DNA of 64,000 nucleotides, from the NCBI GenBank assembly GCA_002399975.1, contig DHER01000036.1, positions 34,904 through 98,903 on the forward strand, written 5' to 3'. Source of the DNA: Firmicutes bacterium UBA4845. GTDB taxonomy: Bacteria; Bacillota; Clostridia; Tissierellales; Sedimentibacteraceae. Made by a program: the position numbers and the translations under genes. Position 1 is the first letter of the stretch. The number at the start of each line of letters is the position of its first letter. The notes below the pieces were generated by a model, which was given only the letters and a program-made list of their open reading frames with translations, was not told the DNA's origin and ran no database searches. Positions 55,747-64,000 of the stretch are shown here, piece after piece.

Positions 55747-57198
55747 TTAATCCTCTATTTTAGCAATTGCCTTTGCCAGTTCTTTTTTGCCGCTGATATT
55801 ACCTTGTCTTGAAATCATTATTCTCTGCGCCTGAGGTGAACCTGCACCGTGCATTGATTCTGTCCTATAGCCTACGGCTGCTGTACCAAGGGTTATGTTT
55901 TCTATAAGCCTCAAAACCTTAAGTCTATCTTCCACTGATATGCCTTCAATGCCACGGAAGTATTTTTCTACATATTTTCCTATTTTAGGGTCTTTTAAGT
56001 CTTTTTCTGAAGGTGCTGTAACCATAAGTCCTCCTGCAATATCTTCGGCTAATCTTGCTATTTCATAAGGAAACCTGGTTATATTTTGTTTGCAGACATT
56101 TGCCAGTAATAAATCTATTATATAATTTCCTGACTCTGTCTTGCTTCCTTCTGCTGAACATGCTATTCCGCAACTGTACAACGTTTCATTCAAATGAGTC
56201 ATTTCAATTAATTTATCTTTAATGTGAGATGCTTTCTGTACACCGTTATATTCTGCAGCCAATGCAGCAGCACCTATAAGCACATCTCCAACACCAACCT
56301 TGCATCCGCCATAGCTTTGCCTGTGGTATCCAGCAAACCTTTCCACAATCATGCCGGCAAATTCTGTTTCACCATTTAAAAATATTCTGTCATTTGGTAC
56401 AAAGACATCATCAAATACCAGCAGCCCTTCCATTCCACCAAACTGACTGTTACCCACATCCAGTTTTGAACCTTCCAGTTTCCTTGTATCGCATGACTGC
56501 CTTCCTACAATTATTAAAACACCTTCTGCATCAACAGGAATAGAAAAGGAAATTGCATAATCCTTATCATCAGGTCCCATTGCTATTGTCGGCATTACCA
56601 GGATCTCGTGAGAATTGCATATTCCTGTTTGATGAGCCTTGGCACCCCTTACTACTACTCCATTCTCTCTTCTTTCAACCACACGAAGATATAAATCAGG
56701 ATCTTCCTGACTGCTTGGTGACAACGATCTATCCCCCTTAGGGTCCGTCATGGCTCCGTCAACAGTCAAGTCGTTTTCCTGAACATACTTTAAATACTTC
56801 TGAAAATTATCAAAATACTTAGTGCCATACTTCTTGTCAGTTTCATATGCAGTGCTGTATACTGCGTTAAATGCATCCATTCCCACACATCTTTGGAAGC
56901 ATGAAGCAGTCTTTTGACCCAGAAGCCTTTGCATTTTTACTTTTTTTACTAAATCTTCCGTGCTTTGATGAATATGAGTAAAGCGGTTTATTTTTCCCCC
57001 TGTTATTGATGACGTTGCCGTCATTAAATCCTCATATTCAGGCATCTGAGCCAAATCATACGTTGCTTTTACAGAATTTAACGAAGGCCGAAGGATAGGG
57101 TTATCAATGGAATTTTCCACTTTTTCACCAAACATGTATATCTGCATATTCATTTTTCTGATGCTTTCTATATACTGTTCTCCAGTCATTAAAGTCAT
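55747..57198 (-). CDS. abfD: 4-hydroxybutyryl-CoA dehydratase/vinylacetyl-CoA isomerase
   Basis: This [4Fe-4S]/FAD enzyme converts 4-hydroxybutyryl-CoA to crotonyl-CoA. I chose the ATG at 57198, about 8 nt after AAAGG, giving 483 aa (the Clostridium aminobutyricum enzyme is about 490). The cluster ligands are seen as Cys100 and Cys104 (ASCFQRCVGMDA) and His292 and Cys299 (GYHRQSYGGCKVGVGD), next to the published positions 99, 103, 292 and 299. It stands behind a sigma-54 promoter and next to a sigma-54 activator. The CoA transferase and 4-hydroxybutyrate dehydrogenase of this pathway are not in the window; crotonyl-CoA could be used by the Bcd/Etf module. Confidence 0.95.
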   Translation of the reverse strand: MTLMTGEQYIESIRKMNMQIYMFGEKVENSIDNPILRPSLNSVKATYDLAQMPEYEDLMTATSSITGGKINRFTHIHQSTEDLVKKVKMQRLLGQKTASCFQRCVGMDAFNAVYSTAYETDKKYGTKYFDNFQKYLKYVQENDLTVDGAMTDPKGDRSLSPSSQEDPDLYLRVVERRENGVVVRGAKAHQTGICNSHEILVMPTIAMGPDDKDYAISFSIPVDAEGVLIIVGRQSCDTRKLEGSKLDVGNSQFGGMEGLLVFDDVFVPNDRIFLNGETEFAGMIVERFAGYHRQSYGGCKVGVGDVLIGAAALAAEYNGVQKASHIKDKLIEMTHLNETLYSCGIACSAEGSKTESGNYIIDLLLANVCKQNITRFPYEIARLAEDIAGGLMVTAPSEKDLKDPKIGKYVEKYFRGIEGISVEDRLKVLRLIENITLGTAAVGYRTESMHGAGSPQAQRIMISRQGNISGKKELAKAIAKIED

Positions 57199-57234
57199 AT
57201 TATACATCCTTTCTACATTTTGTAATTATATAAA

Positions 57235-57251
57235 AGCAATATTCATGCCAA
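57235..57251 (-). promoter_or_regulatory. Sigma-54 (-24/-12) promoter of the dehydratase gene
   Basis: The minus strand reads TTGGCATGAATATTGCT, the best match in the window to TGGCAC-N5-TTGC, 36 bp before the chosen start. Confidence 0.82.
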
Positions 57252-57340
57252 AACATAAAAAAATATATAGCTCGAGTTTTGTTGAAATTCAGCTATATAT
57301 TAAATAAAAAAATATTTTTATTATAAGTTTAAAATTGGCT

Positions 57341-57442
57341 AGTTGTATTATTGCAACAGTGTTTGTTTAAATTTATCATTTGTATCCTTTCTCAATGTAT
57401 TATTCTGTTGCAAGTTCGCAACAATGTTGTATACTTGCAACA
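57341..57442. promoter_or_regulatory. Cluster of three sigma-54 activator sites
   Basis: AGTTGT-ATTATT-GCAACA (57341-57358), the perfect TGTTGC-AAGTTC-GCAACA (57406-57423), and TGTTGT-ATACTT-GCAACA (57425-57442). The last two are 19 bp apart. They lie between the activator gene and its presumed target promoter. Confidence 0.75.
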
Positions 57443-57523
57443 GAATTTACATTTCACCTATAATTCTGTAATAATTATAAAATCTTATTTCTAATATCTA
57501 TATAATAATTAATCAATTATATT

Positions 57524-58909
57524 TTAAACATATTTTTTCCTCTTCCTTACAAATGTTGAAGGATCAATTCCAAGTTCTTTAGCTGCATCTCGTACATTTC
57601 CATGTTTTTCGTATGCTTTAGAAATCAAATCCTTTTCAACCTTCCCAACAGCATCTGAAAGCTTTGAAATATTATCTGATGAATCTATTTCATCCATACG
57701 CATGTATTCTCTTATATTACTCGGAAGATTGCAGCTGTTTATTGTTGACTCTATTGAAGTTACCACTAACATTTCTATTAAATTACGAAGCTCTCTGATA
57801 TTGCCCGGCCAATTATATTCATAGAGATATTTCAGCACTTCATTTGAAATCGTTTTTTTTATGCCGTATTTTTCATTATAAACTTTTAAGAAATATTCCG
57901 CTAACGGTATTATACTGCTTCCTCTGTCTCTTAGAGGTGGTATATTAAGCGGGACTACGTTTAAGCGATAAAATAAATCCTTACGGAACAGCCCTTTTTC
58001 TACCATCTTATTTAGGTCTTTGTTTGTTGATGCAATTATCCTTACATCAACTTTTATTGTTTTATTGCTGCCAACTCTTTCAAATTTTCCATCCTGAAGC
58101 ACTCTTAACAACTTTACCTGCATTCCTAACGGCAGTTCCCCTATTTCGTCCAGCAACAAGGTTCCATTGTTTGCCGCTTCAAAAATTCCAATCTTACCGC
58201 CTTTTAGCGCTCCTGTAAAAGATCCTTCAGTATAACCGAAAAATTCTGATTCTATCAGGTTTTCAGGTACAGCGCCACAGTTTATTTTAATAAACGGCTT
58301 ATCTTTCCGGGCACTGTTATTGTAAATATACTTAGCAAGAACTTCCTTGCCGGTACCGGTTTCCCCGGTTATTAAAATTGTTGTATCCACTCTTGCTACC
58401 CTTTTGGCCAGCAAAAGTAAATTAAGCATTTTTTCATCTTCAGCAACTATATAATCATCACTTGCTATCTGCAGTTTAAGTTCTTCAATAATACCTTTAT
58501 ATTTAATATTTTCATCATTTCTTTTCCTGTCCTTATCCTGCAGCTTTTTTAATTCGGTAATATCCCTCACATTAGTTACAATCATTTTGATTTCACCATT
58601 TTCATCAAAAAAAGGTGTGCTGGTTACTAAGGCGCTTTTCCCTGTATTAAATGTTTGGTAAAGTGTTAAAGGTTTTTTGTTCTTTAATACAAAAAATGAT
58701 GTAGCTTCTGACATTACACCTCTGCTGACAAATTCAGCCATATTACGTCCAATAAGTTCTTCTCTTTTTAGGCCTGTTATTCTTTCATAGCTTTTATTTA
58801 CCAATATAGTATCTGCACTGCTATTCGTCACATAAATCCCGTCAAATGATGTTTCTATTATCTTTTCAAGTATTTTAACATAACTTTCATCTTCAATTGG
58901 ACTTTTCAC
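57524..58909 (-). CDS. Sigma-54-dependent transcriptional activator with PAS sensor
   Basis: A 461-aa enhancer-binding protein. A PAS domain (about residues 8-120; SFDGIYVTNSSADTILVNKSYERITG, quoted in part as SFDGIYVTNSSADTI) senses a signal; a coiled coil (about 122-150) links to the AAA domain with GETGTGKEV, the sigma-54 contact loop as GSFTGALKGG (Ser for the usual Ala), and LLDEIGELPL. The C-terminal Fis-type helix-turn-helix is NVRDAAKELGIDPSTFVRKR. It ends 82 bp before the activator sites of abfD. It is the only intact copy in the window and probably controls abfD, the racemase operon and nifJ. Confidence 0.93.
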   Translation of the reverse strand: MKSPIEDESYVKILEKIIETSFDGIYVTNSSADTILVNKSYERITGLKREELIGRNMAEFVSRGVMSEATSFFVLKNKKPLTLYQTFNTGKSALVTSTPFFDENGEIKMIVTNVRDITELKKLQDKDRKRNDENIKYKGIIEELKLQIASDDYIVAEDEKMLNLLLLAKRVARVDTTILITGETGTGKEVLAKYIYNNSARKDKPFIKINCGAVPENLIESEFFGYTEGSFTGALKGGKIGIFEAANNGTLLLDEIGELPLGMQVKLLRVLQDGKFERVGSNKTIKVDVRIIASTNKDLNKMVEKGLFRKDLFYRLNVVPLNIPPLRDRGSSIIPLAEYFLKVYNEKYGIKKTISNEVLKYLYEYNWPGNIRELRNLIEMLVVTSIESTINSCNLPSNIREYMRMDEIDSSDNISKLSDAVGKVEKDLISKAYEKHGNVRDAAKELGIDPSTFVRKRKKYV

Positions 58910-59065
58910 TTTACTGCATTCCTTTCTATAAATAATAGATTATTGAATTGGTAAATCGATGCCATCTATAAATATATGAAATTCTTTCTATAATTGATAG
59001 CCCTATCTCTTGAATATTTAACAACCTAATAAAATAATATAACTGTGATTTATTCAATTCGTTTT

Positions 59066-60427
59066 TCAAAACAACAAATCCATTACCTGTCTTATATTGT
59101 TGACGGGGATTAGTTTCATATTCGTGAATTCTTTTGAAATATTTTCATTTGACTCTGCTATAACTGCTTTTTCAAATCCCATCTTGTGAGCTTCAATAAG
59201 TCTTTTTTCAATTGAATTGACTCCTCTGACTTCTCCAGTAAGCCCTACTTCACCTATTAATATAGTCTTATAGTCCACAGGAATTTCTTTAAAACTTGAA
59301 GTTAAAGCACATAAAATAGCTAGATCCGCTGCAGGCTCCTTAAGCTGCAAACCTCCTGTAACATTTATAAATGTATCTGAACTTTGAATTGCAAGCCCCA
59401 CCTTTTTTTCTAAAACAGCAATGAGCATAGCAGCCCTGTTTTTATCGATTCCGTTGGTAACTCTGTTGGCAAATCCTCCTGGAGAATATGTAACTAATGC
59501 CTGTATTTCTATAAGTACCGGCCTCGTTCCTTCCATTGCTGCGGTTACAACTGTTCCATACGCATCTTTGGGCCTTCCTTTTAAAAATACTTCCGAAGGG
59601 TTCTCCACCTCTATCAGTCCTTTTTCTCTCATTTCAAAAATCCCTATTTCATTTGTGGAACCGAAACGATTTTTAACCGCCCTAAGTATACGGTATGAAA
59701 AATGCCTTTCTCCTTCGAAATACAATACGGTGTCAACCATGTGCTCCAATACCCTTGGACCTGCAATAGCACCTGATTTTGTAACATGTCCCACAATAAA
59801 AGAAGCCATATTTCTGACTTTGGTCATACGCATTACTATGGATGTAACATCTCTTACCTGGCTCACGCTTCCCGGAGCAGATACTACTTCCGGAGAATAG
59901 ATGGTTTGTATTGAATCAAGAATCAAAAGATCAGGTTCCTCATTTTCCACAAATTCTTTTATAACATCAATATTGGTTTCCGAAAGTACATACAAATCTC
60001 CATCCGTAATTCCCAGACGGTCTGCTCTTATTTTTATCTGTTCTCCCGACTCTTCTCCTGATATATATAGAACCTTCAATCCCTGTTTTGAAATATAACC
60101 TGCAACTTGCAGCAGCAATGTTGATTTTCCAATACCCGGATCTCCACCTACAAGCACAAGAGAGCTTTTGATAATTCCTCCGCCAAGGACCCTGTCCATT
60201 TCTCTGCTGCCTGTAGAATATCTTTCTCTTTTGGATGAAGAGGTTATATTTTGAATTTTTTCTATTTTGCCTTTACTTATGCCTCTTTGGCTTTTAAGGC
60301 CGCCTTCCTTGGATTCCATCTCCTCGGCAAATGTATTCCACATGCCGCAGGACGGACATTTGCCAAGCCATTTGGCAGTTTCATAACCACATTCCTGACA
60401 AACAAATTTCGTTTTTAACTTTGCCAT
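59066..60427 (-). CDS. radA: DNA repair protein RadA
   Basis: A 453-aa RecA-like ATPase that speeds branch migration in recombination. The N-terminal zinc finger is FVCQECGYETAKWLGKCPSCG, Walker A is GGDPGIGKSTLLLQ near residue 94, the RadA signature KNRFGSTNE is near residue 252, and the C-terminal Lon-protease-like domain carries GGLQLKEPAADLAI. Length and order are normal. No operon partner is seen in the window. Confidence 0.97.
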   Translation of the reverse strand: MAKLKTKFVCQECGYETAKWLGKCPSCGMWNTFAEEMESKEGGLKSQRGISKGKIEKIQNITSSSKRERYSTGSREMDRVLGGGIIKSSLVLVGGDPGIGKSTLLLQVAGYISKQGLKVLYISGEESGEQIKIRADRLGITDGDLYVLSETNIDVIKEFVENEEPDLLILDSIQTIYSPEVVSAPGSVSQVRDVTSIVMRMTKVRNMASFIVGHVTKSGAIAGPRVLEHMVDTVLYFEGERHFSYRILRAVKNRFGSTNEIGIFEMREKGLIEVENPSEVFLKGRPKDAYGTVVTAAMEGTRPVLIEIQALVTYSPGGFANRVTNGIDKNRAAMLIAVLEKKVGLAIQSSDTFINVTGGLQLKEPAADLAILCALTSSFKEIPVDYKTILIGEVGLTGEVRGVNSIEKRLIEAHKMGFEKAVIAESNENISKEFTNMKLIPVNNIRQVMDLLF

Positions 60428-60661
60428 ATTTCACCCGCTCTCAATTATTAATAATATATCAACGCCTGATTTATGTCAATATATGAGATATTTCGCCTAT
60501 GCTCGGAATTTCCGAATTATATGAATTCTCCGCAGAGCCGTTTCAAAAATAAATGCTGCCGTTTTTGATGATTTTTCCTCTATATGTTTAGTATTTATAA
60601 ACTTTGAATATACGTATCCGGTTCATCAGAAATATTTATTTCATTTTTTACAATTTCATTA

Positions 60662-60690
60662 TTGACATTACAATTAAACGTGTGTATAAT
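60662..60690 (+). promoter_or_regulatory. Consensus sigma-A promoter of the XRE-pot operon
   Basis: TTGACA (60662-60667), 17 bp, TATAAT (60685-60690), about 70 bp before the regulator gene. Confidence 0.85.
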
Positions 60691-60711
60691 GAATTTCTAG
60701 TTTACAGTTTA

Positions 60712-60726
60712 ATAGTTTTAAACTAT
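60712..60726. promoter_or_regulatory. Palindrome ATAGTTTTAAACTAT, likely operator
   Basis: A perfect 15-bp inverted repeat about 22 bp after the -10 box. It lies where the XRE-cupin regulator could repress its own operon. Nearby AGTTTA repeats may extend the site. Confidence 0.55.
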
Positions 60727-60761
60727 ATGTTTAATAATATAAACAAAAGCAGAGGTATTTT

Positions 60762-61301
60762 ATGAATATCGGTGGAAATTTGAAACGGCTGAGAATTGCC
60801 AATTCTCTTACCCAGCAGGAGCTGGCTGACAGGTGCGAACTGACAAAGGGATATATCTCACAATTGGAGAGAGACTTAACATCTCCTTCTATAGCTACAC
60901 TCACAGATATACTTGAATGCCTGGGCACTGATTTAGGAAGCTTCTTCAATGAAGCTGTGGACAGCAAGATTGTTTTTAAGGAAGAGGACGTTTTTGTCAA
61001 AGAGTCAGAAGAGGATAATTATAAAATTAACTGGATTATTCCAAACGCACAAAAAAATAAAATGGAACCTATTTTAGTAGAACTTGGCAGCAACAGCAAA
61101 ATGAAAACAGATGAACCTCACGAAGGAGAGGAATTCGGTTATGTCCTAAACGGAACCATAATGCTTCACTACGGCAACAAGGCCTACAAGGTTAAAAAGG
61201 GAGAATCATTTTATATTAAAGCCAATAAAGATCATTTTATCGAAAATACGAGTAAAAACCCAGCGCGTGTAATATGGGTATGCGCTCCACCGAATTTTTA
61301 A
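60762..61301 (+). CDS. XRE-family regulator with C-terminal cupin domain
   Basis: A 179-aa regulator. The helix-turn-helix is [35 protein letters not shown] (quoted in part as [19 protein letters not shown]), about residues 5-55. The cupin (about 110-178) has [21 protein letters not shown] and [25 protein letters not shown]. This architecture (PuuR-like) often controls polyamine uptake and use, and here it is followed after 13 bp by potA. Confidence 0.9.
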   Translation: MNIGGNLKRLRIANSLTQQELADRCELTKGYISQLERDLTSPSIATLTDILECLGTDLGSFFNEAVDSKIVFKEEDVFVKESEEDNYKINWIIPNAQKNKMEPILVELGSNSKMKTDEPHEGEEFGYVLNGTIMLHYGNKAYKVKKGESFYIKANKDHFIENTSKNPARVIWVCAPPNF

Positions 61302-61314
61302 ACAGGAGCAGAAA

Positions 61315-62361
61315 ATGAGCAATGCAATTATAGAATTAAATAACATTACCAAAAAATTTGATGGTGAAACGGTTCTTGACAATATTACACTATCCGTAAT
61401 GAAAAATGAATTTGTTACTTTATTAGGTCCCAGCGGATGCGGAAAAACAACAACCCTTAGGATAATAGGGGGATTTGAAACTCCGGATGAAGGCAAAATA
61501 TATTTTGATGGAAATCTGATCAATGAAGTGCCTCCTTTCAAGAGACAGCTCAATACCGTATTCCAGAAATATGCTTTGTTCCCTCACATGAATGTATTTG
61601 AAAACATAGCTTTCGGACTTAGAATTAAAAAGATGGACGAACAACTAATAAACAGCAAAGTTGAAAAAATTCTTGAACTGTTTAACCTTAAAAATTTCGG
61701 AAAAAGAAGAATTGATCAATTAAGCGGCGGTCAGCAGCAGCGCATAGCAATAGCAAGAGCATTAGTAAACGAACCAAAAGTGCTTTTGCTTGATGAACCT
61801 TTGGGTGCCCTTGACTTAAAACTAAGAAAAGAAATGCAGCATGAGCTTAAGGCAATGCAAAAACAATTAGGAATAACATTCATATATGTTACCCACGACC
61901 AGGAGGAAGCCCTTACCATGTCTGATACCATAGTGGTTATGAATGAAGGAATAATCCAGCAAATGGGCCCGCCTATGGACATTTACAACGAACCTAAAAA
62001 CGCATTTGTTGCAGACTTCATAGGAGAAAGCAATATTTTGGACGGCATTATGCACAAAGATTACCTGGTTGAGTTTTTAGGAAAGAAATTTGAATGTCTC
62101 GATTACGGTTTTGGTAAAGGCGAAAAAGTAGACGTTGTAATACGGCCTGAAGATTTGGAGCTTAAGCCTGCAGGAAAGAGCAAACTTGAAGGTAAGGTAA
62201 AATCAGTAATATTCAAAGGTGTTCATTATGAAATGCAAATTGTAGTAAACGGTTACGAATTCTTAGTTCAGTCAACGGACATGGCGACTGTAGGTACAAC
62301 GGTCGGGCTGACTCTTACTCCTGATGATATTCATATTATGAAAAAGGAGGTCATTCTTTGA
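61315..62361 (+). CDS. potA: Spermidine/putrescine-type ABC transporter, ATP-binding protein
   Basis: A 348-aa ATPase. Walker A is [16 protein letters not shown] near residue 38, the signature is [16 protein letters not shown] near residue 139, Walker B is [12 protein letters not shown], and the switch His is in [16 protein letters not shown]-terminal TOBE domain (about 260-345) follows. It overlaps potB by 4 bp. Confidence 0.93.
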   Translation: MSNAIIELNNITKKFDGETVLDNITLSVMKNEFVTLLGPSGCGKTTTLRIIGGFETPDEGKIYFDGNLINEVPPFKRQLNTVFQKYALFPHMNVFENIAFGLRIKKMDEQLINSKVEKILELFNLKNFGKRRIDQLSGGQQQRIAIARALVNEPKVLLLDEPLGALDLKLRKEMQHELKAMQKQLGITFIYVTHDQEEALTMSDTIVVMNEGIIQQMGPPMDIYNEPKNAFVADFIGESNILDGIMHKDYLVEFLGKKFECLDYGFGKGEKVDVVIRPEDLELKPAGKSKLEGKVKSVIFKGVHYEMQIVVNGYEFLVQSTDMATVGTTVGLTLTPDDIHIMKKEVIL

Positions 62362-63200
62362 AAAACAAAACAAAATACTTTGCATACCCATACTTAATAT
62401 GGATGGTAATTTTTATTGTTTTTCCTTGTCTTCTTGTAGTTTTATACAGTATTACAACAAAGGACTCAAACGGGCTTACTACAATACATTTTACCTTAGA
62501 AAGCTTTAAAAAATTTTTTGACCCTCTATATATGAATATACTGTGGGATTCCATATTCCTTGCAGCATTGTCGACGGCAATATGCCTGTTTTTAGGTTAT
62601 CCGGCAGCATTTATAATATCTAAGGCAAACATATCAATAAGAAGCACGATCTTATTTCTATGTATTTTACCTATGTGGATGAATATGCTTCTTCGTACCT
62701 ACGCCTGGATGACAATACTGGGCAACAATGGAATAATAAATAATATTTTAAGCTTTTTTGGTCTTCCCAGACTTAATCTCCTGTATACGAGAGGAGCTAC
62801 AATAATGGGCATGGTCTACAATTTCCTGCCTTTCATGATACTGCCTATCTATACAGCACTAAGCAAAATGGATACCGGTATATTGGAAGCCGCTGATGAT
62901 TTGGGAGCAAATAAATTAATTGAATTCAAAAAAATAATATTACCTCTCAGCATGCCCGGAGTTATTTCAGGAATTGTCATGGTATTTATGCCTGCTGTAA
63001 GTACATTTATTATACCGCAGCTTTTAGGCGGAAACAAAAGCATGATGATTGGAAATTTAATAGAAAAACTGTTTATATTGAACGGTGACTGGAATTTCGG
63101 CTCAGCAATTTCAATAATTATGATGGTAATTATTTTAATATCAATGGCCATAATGAACAAATTCGATGTTGATAAAGAAGGAGGAGCAAGGCTGTGGTAA
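62358..63200 (+). CDS. potB: Spermidine/putrescine-type ABC transporter permease
   Basis: A 280-aa permease with six membrane helices. It starts at a TTG, 6 nt after GGAGG and overlapping the potA stop. The cytoplasmic EAA loop is [25 protein letters not shown] near residue 175 (quoted in part as [17 protein letters not shown]). It overlaps potC. Confidence 0.92.
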   Translation: MKNKTKYFAYPYLIWMVIFIVFPCLLVVLYSITTKDSNGLTTIHFTLESFKKFFDPLYMNILWDSIFLAALSTAICLFLGYPAAFIISKANISIRSTILFLCILPMWMNMLLRTYAWMTILGNNGIINNILSFFGLPRLNLLYTRGATIMGMVYNFLPFMILPIYTALSKMDTGILEAADDLGANKLIEFKKIILPLSMPGVISGIVMVFMPAVSTFIIPQLLGGNKSMMIGNLIEKLFILNGDWNFGSAISIIMMVIILISMAIMNKFDVDKEGGARLW

Positions 63201-64000
63201 AAAAACACTTATCCCGAATCTATATGGGGATTATATTTATATTTCTTTATGCACCTATAATTGTACTTGCAGTCTTTTCTTTCAATGAATCCAAATCAAG
63301 AGGTAACTGGACGGGATTTTCATTTAAGTGGTATTTGGAGCTGTTCAGAGACAACGATATACGATCCGCCTTTTACTACACAATTTTAATTGCCATAACT
63401 TCAGCCATCATTTCAACCATATTGGGAACTTTAGCGGCAATTGGAATAAACGGCATGAAAGGCAAAAAAAAGTCAATAGCTCTTAATATAAATTATCTGC
63501 CTGTTGTAAATCCGGATATAGTAACGGGCATTTCACTAATGATATTATATATATCCTTTGGCATAAGTTTTGGATTTAAGACAATATTAATTTCTCACAT
63601 AGTGTTCAATACACCGTATGTAATATTGTCAGTACTCCCGAAGCTAAAGCAGCTTGATGTGAACATGACTGAGGCCGCAATGGATCTGGGAGCTACACCC
63701 ACATATGCCCTCAGAAAGGTAATAATCCCTGAAATCAAGCCTGGAATTATAACGGGATTTTTGATGGCATTCACATTGTCCATAGATGATTTTATAATCA
63801 GCTACTTTACAAAAGGAGAAGGTGTCACAAACCTTTCAATTGTTATTTATTCAATGGCAAGAAGAGGGGTTCGCCCTACTATCAACGCACTGTCTACAAT
63901 TTTGCTTATAGTTGTGCTGTTGTTAATGCTATTGACAAACAAAAGATCAAACGCAATTGAAAAATCAAAAAAATCAGGTAAAAGCAATCTGGTAATATGT
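63194..64000 (+). CDS. potC: Spermidine/putrescine-type ABC transporter permease, runs off the window
   Basis: The frame starts at a GTG (63194), 9 nt after GGAGG and overlapping the potB stop by 7 bp, and stays open to the window end (269 codons). It has membrane helices from FIFLYAPIIVLAVFSF on, and the EAA loop is EAAMDLGATPTYALRKVIIP. The C-terminal basic tail suggests that only a few residues are missing. The binding protein gene potD is expected just outside. Confidence 0.9.
   Translation, partial: MVKKHLSRIYMGIIFIFLYAPIIVLAVFSFNESKSRGNWTGFSFKWYLELFRDNDIRSAFYYTILIAITSAIISTILGTLAAIGINGMKGKKKSIALNINYLPVVNPDIVTGISLMILYISFGISFGFKTILISHIVFNTPYVILSVLPKLKQLDVNMTEAAMDLGATPTYALRKVIIPEIKPGIITGFLMAFTLSIDDFIISYFTKGEGVTNLSIVIYSMARRGVRPTINALSTILLIVVLLLMLLTNKRSNAIEKSKKSGKSNLVIC

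Larger units (their letters stand above)
57199..57523. other. 325-bp regulatory region upstream of the dehydratase gene
   Basis: AT-rich. It holds the sigma-54 promoter (57235-57251) and three activator sites (57341-57358, 57406-57423, 57425-57442), then the end of the activator gene. No other gene is seen. Confidence 0.8.
60428..60761. other. 334-bp divergent region between radA and the XRE-cupin gene
   Basis: It holds a consensus promoter for the polyamine transporter operon (60662-60690) and a 15-bp palindrome (60712-60726). The stretch between 60428 and 60600 shows nothing I can name. Confidence 0.7.

Overview
The window comes from a low-G+C, spore-forming anaerobic Clostridia-type Firmicute with an acetogen's metabolism. 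The evidence is the carbonyl branch of the Wood-Ljungdahl pathway, an alpha/beta-type small acid-soluble spore protein, many ferredoxin-linked 2-oxoacid oxidoreductases, a serS T-box leader and a secA-prfB pair with an RF2 frameshift. Species cannot be fixed from the sequence.

Layout, left to right. 1-8477 (minus): cooS, cooC, a second cooC, acsD, acsC, acsE, and acsB cut by the window edge at its first A-cluster cysteine. 8478-9361 is mostly regulatory or empty, with a consensus promoter and a leader of about 320 nt for cooS. 9362-9619 is the spore protein gene. 9687-13643 (minus) is crt, acyl-CoA dehydrogenase and etfBA, a crotonyl-CoA to butyryl-CoA module. 14028-21996 looks like an oxalate locus: a GntR-family regulator, tandem duplicated promoters with a 19-bp palindromic operator, a bacterial CDC48/VCP-type double AAA ATPase, four subunit genes best read as oxalate oxidoreductase (gamma, delta, alpha, beta), and an oxalate/formate-antiporter-family transporter interrupted by one in-frame TAG. 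22144-37940 is mostly housekeeping: HAD phosphatase, tex, prfB, secA, two flavoproteins, an EamA transporter, an Lrp-type regulator, a biotin-less carboxyltransferase, a peptidoglycan-binding protein, and serS. 38414-41177 is larB-larC-larE, the nickel-pincer nucleotide cofactor pathway, followed by a deleted aminotransferase gene.

42219-58909 is the most unusual part. Three minus-strand transcription units each have a good sigma-54 (-24/-12) promoter, and each has upstream copies of the same 18-bp inverted repeat (TGTTGC-N6-GCAACA). The units are pyruvate:ferredoxin oxidoreductase (nifJ), an operon beginning with a LarA-family racemase, and 4-hydroxybutyryl-CoA dehydratase. An intact PAS-AAA-Fis activator sits beside the third unit, and a decayed copy of the same activator sits beside the second. 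The racemase operon continues with a Zn-dependent alcohol dehydrogenase, a short-chain dehydrogenase and a pair of proteins I cannot assign (127 and 340 aa). After a hairpin terminator come four more small genes, of which only one has a recognisable fold (MoeA/MogA-like). Together with the nearby NPN cofactor genes, this looks like an undescribed hydroxy-acid catabolic system.

59066-64000 holds radA and a plus-strand polyamine-type ABC transporter operon (XRE-cupin regulator, potA, potB and potC, the last running off the window).

Metabolic picture (inference): crotonyl-CoA from 4-hydroxybutyrate enters the Bcd/Etf module. Electrons from pyruvate and oxalate oxidation reach ferredoxin. CO dehydrogenase/acetyl-CoA synthase is the electron sink.
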